Translations under genes and position numbers: made by a program
The notes under the pieces: model-generated
What the model was told of the DNA's origin: nothing
Seen by the model: the letters and a program-made list of their open reading frames with translations, nothing else
The model's database searches: none
Assembly (NCBI RefSeq): GCF_020151015.1
Contig: NZ_CP083746.1
Coordinates: 4,245,001-4,309,000 of the forward strand
Direction: 5' to 3'
Length of the DNA: 64,000 nt
Source of the DNA: Pseudomonas sp. p1(2021b)
Lineage (GTDB): Bacteria > Pseudomonadota > Gammaproteobacteria > Pseudomonadales > Pseudomonadaceae
Part shown: piece by piece, positions 8,960 through 18,242 of the stretch
Layout: each line of letters starts with the position of its first letter
Position numbering within the stretch: position 1 is the stretch's first letter

Positions 8960-11113
8960 TCAGCGATCCGCCTGGCGGCGCAAGCGCCCGAGCACTGCCT
9001 CCAGGGCCCGCTCGAACAACAGCCCGTCGTCCAGCAGGCGCAGTTCGCCGCGGCGCAGGGCCTGGGCCAGCCCCGCACGGTTCCACTCGCGCACCTTCAT
9101 GCCGGTGCGGTTGGCGAAGACGAAGCGGTCATGGCTGTCGATCCTGGCGACCAGCTTGCAGCGCAGCAGCTCGTCGCCATCCATTACCTCGACCCATGCA
9201 CCGACCTTCAGCCGCTGCACCTGGGCCAGCTCCGGCCCTTGCATGTCCGGCTGCAGCAAAGGGCCGCACGCGGGCTCGTCGGCCACCGCCAGGATGACTT
9301 CCTCGGCCACCAGCACGTGCTCCACGGCACAGGCGCTGCCCGGCGCACCCACGCAGGCAGCCAAGTGCAATTGCTCCAGCTGCTGGAAGAATTCGCGGGT
9401 CGCGACCGCGTCCATGACCACGCCCGCCAGGCCCTCGCGCAGGGCTTTGAGCAGGCTGGGCACCTGTTGCAGCAAGCGCTCGCGCGCCTGGGGCTCGTGG
9501 TGCGGGGCGATGCTCGCCAGCAGCGCGTCCATGGTCGCCAGCCCTTCGGCCCAGGCTGCGGAACCTTCGCCGTGCTTGAGCCAGGCCAGCAGCAGGACCT
9601 GGCTCCAGCTTTGGACCAGCATGTGCACCACCGCCTGCGGCAGAACCCGGCCATGCAGGCGCACGTTCAGCTCTCGCTGCACCTGCAGGCGAGCCTGCAA
9701 GGCACGCGCCCTTCCCTCTTCGGCATCACGGGTGCGTTGCTCGAGCAGTTCGTTGCGGCGGCGTTCCTGCTGGCTGAAGGCAAGAAAGTCCTCGAGCAGC
9801 TCGCTGAACAGCCGTGGATCATCGGTGAACTCGTTGAGCAAACGCTGGACGATACGCTCCACCCGCAGTTGCAGGCTGTCGCGCAGCCCCTCGTTGCCGG
9901 TTTCCCAGCCAATGGCAGCCGCTGCGATCTCGTTGAGCAGGCGCCGGGCCGGGTGGCTGGCACGGCTGAACACGGCCTTGTCGAGCAACGCCACCTTGAG
10001 CAACGGAATGTGCAGCCGTTCGATCAGCTCGCGCACGGCCGCAGGTAGGTTGTTATCTTTCCGGGTGAACGCGAACAGCAGGCCGACCAGGTTGAATGTG
10101 TCCTCGTCGGCGGTGGCGATGCAACGGCGCGTACCGCTGCGCACGCTCACCCGCAGCAGCAGCTGCTCCAACTGCTGGCCCAGATCGAAATCATCGGCCT
10201 CACAGGTGGCAGGCACGTAGTGCTGCAGGTGGGAGAGCAGCCGCAACAGGTCGGCGGTGCTGACCGGCTGTGCGCCGGGCACCTGCTGCACCCGCGGTGC
10301 AACGCGGCCTCGTAGTGGCGCCAGCAACGGCGTCAGCGCGTCGAAGAATACCTGGCTGGCATCGTCGGCCTGGGGCTCGTCGGCCTTGGCCAGGCCAGTG
10401 GCCAGTCGTTCCAGATGCCGTTGGTCCTCGGTGCGGCGGCGCGGCGCAGCCTTGAGTTCAGGCAATATGCCAGCGTTGGCCAGCAACTGGTTGGCCTGTT
10501 CGTACAGTTGGTCGATCTCGCGCAACACATAGCGCTCGAACAGTTTCAGCAAGACCAGCTTGACCTTCGGCCCTACCCCCAGGTCGCGCCCGGCTTGCAG
10601 GAAGTGGTCGCACAATGACTCAGGCCCCAGCGCAAGCCGTTGGGCCAGAGGGGTTTCGAGCAGGGCCTGGAAGCGTAACGTCAGTTGCTTGAGTGCCTGC
10701 CCCTCCCGGGACAATACTCGCGCGACCATCGCCTCGACGGCCGCGGAGCGCTCCAGTTGCGCAGTGCTGCGTGGGCGGTCGGCTACGCCAGATTGCCGCT
10801 CATCGGCCTGGTTGAGCCGGGCGAAGGCGTCGTGAAACCGGTCAAGGAACCCGCGTTCGATGCTCTTGCGCTTGAGCCGCAGGTCGCGCATCGCCTCGAA
10901 GTACAGGTTCTGCTCGAACCGTTCGCTGGCCTTGTCGGCCATTTCGAAGAGGGTGTCGTCGGCATTGTCGAACAGCGTCTGCAGGCCCTGGCGCAAGTGC
11001 AGCGCCGCCAGGTCGCGCACCTGCAGGAGCGGGAGCGGCAGGCAAGGCAAGGAAGCACGCGCCCCTCGATCGATGGCCGCCGCCAGCGGCACGACCTTGC
11101 CTTCTATCTGCAT
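8960..11113 (-). CDS. DUF1631 family protein
   Basis: A 717-residue largely helical cytoplasmic protein of the DUF1631 family, which is widespread in pseudomonads and sometimes mislabelled thymidine phosphorylase. It has no catalytic motif I recognise. The C-terminal part (about residues 600-700) resembles a small beta domain (MQGPELAQVQRLKVGAWVEV) like PilZ-type modules, which is only a suggestion. I chose the ATG at 11113 because AAGGAG stands six bases upstream. A longer frame to 11281 would run into the nadC promoter region. It is divergent from nadC. Function unknown. Confidence 0.85.
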   Translation of the reverse strand: MQIEGKVVPLAAAIDRGARASLPCLPLPLLQVRDLAALHLRQGLQTLFDNADDTLFEMADKASERFEQNLYFEAMRDLRLKRKSIERGFLDRFHDAFARLNQADERQSGVADRPRSTAQLERSAAVEAMVARVLSREGQALKQLTLRFQALLETPLAQRLALGPESLCDHFLQAGRDLGVGPKVKLVLLKLFERYVLREIDQLYEQANQLLANAGILPELKAAPRRRTEDQRHLERLATGLAKADEPQADDASQVFFDALTPLLAPLRGRVAPRVQQVPGAQPVSTADLLRLLSHLQHYVPATCEADDFDLGQQLEQLLLRVSVRSGTRRCIATADEDTFNLVGLLFAFTRKDNNLPAAVRELIERLHIPLLKVALLDKAVFSRASHPARRLLNEIAAAAIGWETGNEGLRDSLQLRVERIVQRLLNEFTDDPRLFSELLEDFLAFSQQERRRNELLEQRTRDAEEGRARALQARLQVQRELNVRLHGRVLPQAVVHMLVQSWSQVLLLAWLKHGEGSAAWAEGLATMDALLASIAPHHEPQARERLLQQVPSLLKALREGLAGVVMDAVATREFFQQLEQLHLAACVGAPGSACAVEHVLVAEEVILAVADEPACGPLLQPDMQGPELAQVQRLKVGAWVEVMDGDELLRCKLVARIDSHDRFVFANRTGMKVREWNRAGLAQALRRGELRLLDDGLLFERALEAVLGRLRRQADR

Positions 11114-11325
11114 CCCGGACTCCTTGATAGGGGTGATCTGTTCGAATGGCCTGAAACAGTCAAAACCATGACGCCAAATACTGGTCGCATTATCGGTAAA
11201 AAATCTGACAGCTTCTAGCGCGATCTGCTTACGCTCCCAACTGACCATGGGTTCGGCGAAATGCTCACTCGTCCTGACCAAAGGTCACCGGTGTGGTTGG
11301 CGCTGTACACGTCGGCCCCCTGCCC

Positions 11326-11331
11326 TATAAT
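11326..11331 (+). promoter_or_regulatory. Candidate -10 element of nadC
   Basis: A perfect TATAAT lies 28 bases upstream of the nadC ATG. I see no convincing -35 box at 16-18 bases, so the call rests on the -10 element and its position. Confidence 0.5.
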
Positions 11332-11344
11332 CGCCGGCACCTAG

Positions 11345-12208
<864 letters not shown>

Positions 12209-12213
12209 ACGAC

Positions 12214-12260
12214 TGGGGCCGCTTCGCGGTCCTTTCGCGGCACAAGGACACTCCTACAGG
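12214..12260 (+). repeat. Degenerate REP unit after nadC
   Basis: GGGGCCGCTTCGCGGTCC followed by TTTCGCGGCACAAGGACACTCC is a decayed version of the mini-hairpin plus REP unit seen elsewhere in the window; the second REP arm carries mismatches (ACACTCC for CCGCTCC). It probably marks the nadC transcript end. Confidence 0.6.
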
Positions 12261-12421
12261 GCCCATCATCTTATTCTTTCGATATAAATCCAAAGTACTT
12301 GCATGCACAGTGCAGACTGGCTACTTGCATATACCTATTAAATCTAAGCGTCGCTCGTTTCATAACCCCCGAATACCATGAGGCCTCCGGAATGGTTCCG
12401 GTATCCACAGGAATTCATACT

Positions 12422-13801
12422 ATGAAGCAAGAGACGCATTCCCTCTCACTGACGATCAGTTCGGTCACACGCCACAGTTTCTACACAAACGCCCAGAGCG
12501 AAGCATGGGATATCAGGGGCACGCTTCAAGGCCTGCCAGCAGGTAGTTCTGTAGATTTGTTCGCCCAAAACGAACGACTGGCATCCGACACCTTCCGAAT
12601 TCGCCAAGATGGCGATTTCTTCGTCAATGCTTGGATGGGCAAGCATCAGGCCCAGGGCGACGGCACCATCCAGATTGTCGCCAAGACCTTCGACCGTGAG
12701 ACTGTCAGCAACACGGTAACGGCAAAGCTCACACCCAACCCTCTGCCCACACCGACCATCAAGACCACTACCGCGCACATCAGCACCGTCACGGTCCAGG
12801 GCACGACCGAACTCAAGCAGCCCAATATCGAAATCATGCTCGCCGGCCAGACGCAGGTCACGCGCCCCACCTCGCAGAACACCTGGGAAGCCACCTTCAA
12901 CAATGTGCCGGAAGGCACTCACACCCTTTCCGCCATTGCGAAAGACCCCCTGGACATCCTCAAGGGTTCTACGCCTGCCACCGTGAGCGTCGAGGTTTCG
13001 CACAAACCCGCCGACCCACTGCGCATCAATGCCCCTGCCGAAGGTGCAACCGTTGGGCGCATCATGAACGTGAGCGGCAATGCAGCCAACGGCACCGGCC
13101 CAATCAAGGTATCCGTCGGCGGTGGTGCAGAGAACACCGCACTCCTGCAAGGCAATTACTGGGCAGCGGATGTCATCAGCGCGGGTACGGGCCAACAGAC
13201 CATCCGGGCAGAAAATGAAATGACCGGGGAAGTGGTGACGCGGACGGTAGAAGTAGCGAGCACGGTCTTCGGTATTACACGAGCCGTAAGGTCATCTAAG
13301 GTAATGCTCCATTTGGAAGGCTATGGCGTGCCCAGCACCCCTATCATGTACAGAAACATACAGGGCGGTTCAGAGTTTGCACTAGACGTCAAGTGGGTTG
13401 GCAACAGTTGGAGTTACCATGGCCAACCGGAGGGCATCCGCCCCGTTCACTTTTCATTGAGAGCCCAGAACGAAACGACCATATATCAGTACGATTTCAT
13501 AAGGATGCCGGCTCGTCGTGCAGACCTGATTAGCCCACAGGATGAAGAGCAGGTCGGCACGTCGTTCAAGATCAGTGCACTGACCTATCCGGACACGCAT
13601 TCAGACTTGATCGTCATCGACAAGAACGATGAAGACCGTGAACTGGCAAGAGCACCAAACCAGCTTACTACCCTCGACCCAATACCTTGGGAAGTGACCG
13701 TAGGGCCATTAAAGCCGGGCACGTACACGCTAGAACTAAAAAAGGATGATAAGTCTATCTTTCCTCCAGAACCCTTGGTATTCACCGTTCACGTGAAGTG
13801 A
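12422..13801 (+). CDS. Ig-like beta-sandwich repeat protein of unknown function
   Basis: A 459-residue protein I do not recognise by name. The sequence reads as four or so beta-rich modules of about 85-100 residues with Ig/Big-like rhythm: an N-terminal module, one starting near PTPTIKTTT, one near RINAPAEGATVG, and a C-terminal one starting LISPQDEEQVGTSFK and ending in PGTYTLELKKDD. The start ATG follows AGGAATTCATACT; an alternative upstream ATG at 12299 has no ribosome site. No signal peptide or membrane segment is visible, so it is either cytoplasmic or exported by a non-Sec route. Base composition and codon use (ATA, AGA, TTA) are less GC-biased than the neighbours, suggesting recent acquisition. 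Such proteins can be adhesins or toxin/phage-tail accessory factors; none can be supported here. Confidence 0.75.
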   Translation: MKQETHSLSLTISSVTRHSFYTNAQSEAWDIRGTLQGLPAGSSVDLFAQNERLASDTFRIRQDGDFFVNAWMGKHQAQGDGTIQIVAKTFDRETVSNTVTAKLTPNPLPTPTIKTTTAHISTVTVQGTTELKQPNIEIMLAGQTQVTRPTSQNTWEATFNNVPEGTHTLSAIAKDPLDILKGSTPATVSVEVSHKPADPLRINAPAEGATVGRIMNVSGNAANGTGPIKVSVGGGAENTALLQGNYWAADVISAGTGQQTIRAENEMTGEVVTRTVEVASTVFGITRAVRSSKVMLHLEGYGVPSTPIMYRNIQGGSEFALDVKWVGNSWSYHGQPEGIRPVHFSLRAQNETTIYQYDFIRMPARRADLISPQDEEQVGTSFKISALTYPDTHSDLIVIDKNDEDRELARAPNQLTTLDPIPWEVTVGPLKPGTYTLELKKDDKSIFPPEPLVFTVHVK

Positions 13802-13826
13802 ACATTATCGAGCCCCCCCTAACGCA

Positions 13827-13854
13827 AGTACCGGCCCACTAACGGACCGGTACT
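13827..13854. terminator. Hairpin between the Ig-like gene and trxB
   Basis: AGTACCGG and CCGGTACT form a perfect 8-base stem with a 12-base loop in the gap between these convergent genes. No long T-tract follows on either strand, so termination activity is only plausible. Confidence 0.45.
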
Positions 13855-13892
13855 CTTCCACGGGCTCGCCGGGCGGTCTGTAGGCAGACGCC

Positions 13893-14965
<1,073 letters not shown>

Positions 14966-15182
14966 GAAACCAAAAGTTGAGCGCACTGTAGCGAGGTCGC
15001 AGAGATTAAGGAAATATCCTTCGACAATCCACCTTATAGAGTGCTTCTATCCAAGCTGAAAACCGATAGAAAATCTTCACTCGCTTTTGTTACAGCCCGT
15101 TGCTTCAAGGATTGGCGCCTTTCGTCGCGCGGGCAAACTCGGGTAAGGTCAGCGCGTTTTCCCTTTGATCCGGAGCGTCTCG

Positions 15183-15911
15183 ATGCAAGCCCCCGTCCTC
15201 TCTGGCCCCCAGTACCTGCGCGAAGGGCTGAAACTGGTCATGAGCCCGAACCTGCGGCTGTTCGTCCTGCTGCCGCTGGCGGTCAACCTACTGCTGTTCG
15301 GCGGCCTCATCTATTTTGCCGGGCACCAGTTCAGCCTGTGGGTCGACGCCTTGATGCCCACCCTGCCGAGCTGGCTGAGCTTTCTCACCTACATTCTCTG
15401 GCCGCTGTTCGTCGCCTTGGTGATACTGATGGTGTTCTTCACCTTCACCCTGGTGGCCAACATCATCGCCGCGCCGTTCAACGGCTTCCTGGCGGAAAAG
15501 GTCGAGGTGGTGGTGCGCGGCGAGGACACCTTCCCCGCCTTCAGCTGGGGCGAGCTGATCGCCATGGTGCCACGTACCCTGGGCCGCGAAATGCGCAAGC
15601 TGGGCTACTTCCTGCCGCGGGCCATCGGCCTGTTCATTCTCTCGTTGATCCCGGTGGTCAACGTCGTGGCCGCACCGCTGTGGCTGATCTTCGGGGTATG
15701 GATGATGGCCATCCAGTACATCGACTACCCGGCGGACAACAACAAGATGAGCTGGCAGGACATGCTCGCCTGGCTGCGCGAAAAGCGCTGGCAGAGTCTG
15801 GGCTTTGGCGGCATCACCTACCTGGCATTGATGATTCCGCTGGTGAACGTGGTGATGATGCCGGCGGCGGTGGCAGGTGCCACGTTGTTCTGGGTGCGGG
15901 AGCGGAACTGA
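15183..15911 (+). CDS. cysZ: Sulfate transporter CysZ
   Basis: A 242-residue inner-membrane protein of the CysZ/EI24 (YciC-like) family, with hydrophobic segments at about residues 28-48, 67-98, 140-165 and 200-225, and the family signature around [16 protein letters not shown]. CysZ supports sulfate entry for cysteine synthesis in enterobacteria; the same role is inferred here. The ATG at 15183 follows GGAG at good spacing; an ATG 18 bases upstream has poorer context. A strong intrinsic terminator follows. Confidence 0.9.
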   Translation: MQAPVLSGPQYLREGLKLVMSPNLRLFVLLPLAVNLLLFGGLIYFAGHQFSLWVDALMPTLPSWLSFLTYILWPLFVALVILMVFFTFTLVANIIAAPFNGFLAEKVEVVVRGEDTFPAFSWGELIAMVPRTLGREMRKLGYFLPRAIGLFILSLIPVVNVVAAPLWLIFGVWMMAIQYIDYPADNNKMSWQDMLAWLREKRWQSLGFGGITYLALMIPLVNVVMMPAAVAGATLFWVRERN

Positions 15912-15920
15912 AGGAGCGAG

Positions 15921-15942
15921 GGGCTGCAGAGCAGCCCTTTTT
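15921..15942 (+). terminator. Intrinsic terminator of cysZ
   Basis: GGGCTGC-AGA-GCAGCCC followed by TTTTT, directly after the cysZ stop. It has the same core as the mini-hairpins attached to REP units elsewhere in the window. Confidence 0.85.
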
Positions 15943-15967
15943 GGTGGATTACTTTTTTAGAAGAAGG

Positions 15968-15987
15968 GGCGGCGATTGGGCACCGCC
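15968..15987 (-). terminator. Candidate terminator of the T6SS cargo operon
   Basis: Read on the minus strand, GGCGG and CCGCC form a 5-base stem around a 10-base loop, followed by CCTTCTTCT, 29 bases after the immunity-gene stop. A weak candidate. Confidence 0.35.
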
Positions 15988-16015
15988 GAGAGGTCCCAAA
16001 TGATGTCCATTAGAT

Positions 16016-16366
16016 TTAATTATTAAGCTGACGTTCCACCTCTTTATCAGCCGCGCTCAATATACCCTCTACGAGATCTGAATCAATCTTCCAAAGAGAC
16101 AACTGAATGTTTCCTGCGTATTGCTGGCCATAGGGAATTTCGTAATAGGATGCGACGACCCCGCCCTCAATTAGCGTTGCAATTACTGCACGAATTAATG
16201 CTGCGCGCTCTTGGTAATCCCCATCGAATATCTCCAGCTCTAAAATTGGATTGCGCGACTGGACAGCTGATCTTAGCTGTTGCAGAGAAGCACCAATTAT
16301 GCGGTGTAGCTTCATAAGAACCGAAGGTGGAACATCCCCCTCAATAACTATTGCGATGACAGACAT
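16016..16366 (-). CDS. Presumed immunity protein for the PAAR-GHH effector
   Basis: A 116-residue acidic, soluble protein with no family I can name. It begins MSVIAIVIEGDVPPS and is predicted alpha/beta, with no signal peptide or membrane segment, so it would act in the cytoplasm, where a DNA-cleaving toxin would need to be neutralised. The function is inferred only from position. The ATG overlaps the effector stop by one base (TAATG), with GAGGAG just upstream inside the effector gene, so the two are translationally coupled. Base composition is lower in GC than the chromosome, matching the effector C-terminus. Confidence 0.7.
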   Translation of the reverse strand: MSVIAIVIEGDVPPSVLMKLHRIIGASLQQLRSAVQSRNPILELEIFDGDYQERAALIRAVIATLIEGGVVASYYEIPYGQQYAGNIQLSLWKIDSDLVEGILSAADKEVERQLNN

Positions 16367-17631
16367 TAGAACTCCTCAGGGTAATTTAGATTGACAGGCT
16401 TTCCAAATGAGTCATTCCGCCAGCTACCACCATGCCACCTTTCAAAATGCTCTGTGCGTGTCGCAGGGTATATGTTTTTGGGGTCACTTGCAAGCTGCGG
16501 ATGATCAAGCGCATTATATTTATGGTGCCCTTGTATAGGCTCCCCATTAAATTTTGGAGTTTTATTAGCTAATATATCTGCACGCTGTTCGGCAGTCCAA
16601 GCTCTGGTTCCAGGCTCCCCCATCTTCAGCCTCGCTCTCTCATCAGCCCAGAACCTAGAGACGCCTTTAGCCCTCTTATTTGCGAACCTTCTATCCCAAT
16701 CAAGGCGCTTATATTCCTCTTTGGTCATTGTTCGCTGATCCATTTTTCCCTTCAGGATCGCACGCTGACTCTTTGTGACAGGGGAATAGGGAACTTTATA
16801 AGTGGGAACTTTCTCAGCTTCAGAATTCGAAGCTTTCACCGCGCGCGAAAGTGGAGACGCCGAACGTCTAACGACGCTCGTATTTCCGAAGTTAGAACCA
16901 AGCCCACCGTTAGGCTGTAACCTATAACGAGCAGCCAACCCTCCAACGATAAGGGAGCCACCGAAAGCCATTAGCTTCTGGCCATTGGAGCCCTCACCCC
17001 ATAAGTCCCCGCCTAGTCTGTACCCTGCGACACCGCCAACCGTTCCTCCGAATAACCCCCAAAGCGCCATCGCAGGACCTACTAAAATCACCGCACTAGC
17101 GAGCCCAATACCTAGCACTGTACCTTCAAGCCAACCTGGCACTTCAGGATCAATTTCGTCCGTGGTTTCAGTCTCTCCGCCGATAATAACGTTCGATGAA
17201 CCAGAGCTAATCTTGGCATCACAAACAGTACGGTCCCCTACCCTAGCCGCGGGCAGGCCATTTATATATACGGTGCTACTGCCTTGCGCTAATATTTTCG
17301 GAGTCCCTGAGTGATCCGTGCATTCAGCATAGTCTTCATGGGCTCTTGCAGCAGGCCTACTATTTATGTGCACATTAGGAGAGCCTGATTTGATACTGCC
17401 TGTTTGTCGCTGAGCAAAAGAGAGACTTCCAAGTAACTGGCCAATACCTCCGCCTGCTGCTGCCCCGGCACCTATCATGGCTGCAATCGCTAGACCGCCT
17501 AACCCGCCGGTTCCAACTACGGCAATGCCGATGAGAACAGCCCCCGCGCCTATGGCAAGGCCTGCTAACAACCCGCCCAAAGCACTGGAATGTTCTATGG
17601 AATCGTCGCACCGAGCAGCCGCCGCACTCAT
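16366..17631 (-). CDS. PAAR-domain T6SS effector with C-terminal GHH-type HNH nuclease
   Basis: A 421-residue polymorphic effector. Residues about 18-70 form glycine/alanine-rich hydrophobic helices, typical of the N-terminal transmembrane part of Eag-dependent effectors. A PAAR domain follows at about 75-165, with two repeats ending in RPAARAHEDYAECTDH and LPAARVGDRTVCDAK. A second hydrophobic region lies at about 168-240, then a linker. The C-terminal toxin is at about 330-421. Its GEPIQGHHKYNALDHP, PKNIYPATRTEHFERW and HGGSW elements match the GHH-signature HNH/endonuclease VII superfamily. Tse7 of P. aeruginosa (PAAR plus Tox-GHH2, a DNase) is the closest described analogue, named from memory. 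Its start overlaps the chaperone stop (ATGA). The toxin half is clearly AT-richer than the backbone. Confidence 0.88.
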   Translation of the reverse strand: MSAAAARCDDSIEHSSALGGLLAGLAIGAGAVLIGIAVVGTGGLGGLAIAAMIGAGAAAGGGIGQLLGSLSFAQRQTGSIKSGSPNVHINSRPAARAHEDYAECTDHSGTPKILAQGSSTVYINGLPAARVGDRTVCDAKISSGSSNVIIGGETETTDEIDPEVPGWLEGTVLGIGLASAVILVGPAMALWGLFGGTVGGVAGYRLGGDLWGEGSNGQKLMAFGGSLIVGGLAARYRLQPNGGLGSNFGNTSVVRRSASPLSRAVKASNSEAEKVPTYKVPYSPVTKSQRAILKGKMDQRTMTKEEYKRLDWDRRFANKRAKGVSRFWADERARLKMGEPGTRAWTAEQRADILANKTPKFNGEPIQGHHKYNALDHPQLASDPKNIYPATRTEHFERWHGGSWRNDSFGKPVNLNYPEEF

Positions 17632-18221
17632 GCTAACGTGGCCTCTTTGGCATCCCCTTGACTTGAGATTTTTTCACGTAGCGCCATGCTTTCTACCATT
17701 GCATCAAAGGTGGCCCGCTCTACAGCGGTCATACCTTTAGGATTGTTGCTCGTCCCTGTGATCTGAATCAGCAATGGGCGCTCATACTCGTCTTTATGAA
17801 GGAAAAGTAATTGAATCTGATGGACTGGCTGTCCCTGCTGGCGCCAACGAAACTCAGTACGATAAGCTGAGAAACCGGCGACAGTGACAGGCGCAATGGG
17901 TTCAAGCCACTGGATATGCGAGAGCGTTTTCTCCAATTCCTTAAGCAACTGCTGCGACTGCGCTTCAAGGTCCGCATCAAGCGCGACGATGGAACGGCCC
18001 ACCACGAATGAAAAAGGACTTGGCCCGGTGTCAGTCAAAGTGAAAACATGGAAGGTTTTATCCTTGAGATTCTCCGGTCGCACGAAACTTAATTCATTCG
18101 TGTAAAAACGAGGCGGTGGCGAGGGCTCTGCACTCAGTGCCTCCTGCTCTAGACGCTCACGCTCAAGGCGCTCTTCGCGTTCACGCCGTTCAGATAATCG
18201 GTCGTAGATGTTTCTACGCAT
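17628..18221 (-). CDS. Eag-type T6SS effector chaperone (DcrB/DUF1795 family)
   Basis: A 197-residue protein. An N-terminal charged coiled-coil-like extension (residues 1-30, RLSERREREERLERERLEQE) precedes a DcrB/DUF1795 domain at about 38-185, with the typical opening FYTNELSFVRPENLKDKT. Eag chaperones bind the hydrophobic N-terminal helices of PAAR effectors and help load them on VgrG; the next gene encodes exactly such an effector. The charged extension is longer than in most family members I recall. It lies 21 bases downstream of vgrG. Confidence 0.88.
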   Translation of the reverse strand: MRRNIYDRLSERREREERLERERLEQEALSAEPSPPPRFYTNELSFVRPENLKDKTFHVFTLTDTGPSPFSFVVGRSIVALDADLEAQSQQLLKELEKTLSHIQWLEPIAPVTVAGFSAYRTEFRWRQQGQPVHQIQLLFLHKDEYERPLLIQITGTSNNPKGMTAVERATFDAMVESMALREKISSQGDAKEATLA

Positions 18222-18242
18222 GGGACTTTTCCTTGTCGTTAA

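Noticed and set aside
11114..11281. Longer DUF1631 start reaching 11281.
   Set aside because: The ATG at 11113 has AAGGAG at the right distance; the extension runs toward the nadC promoter and is not similar to the family.
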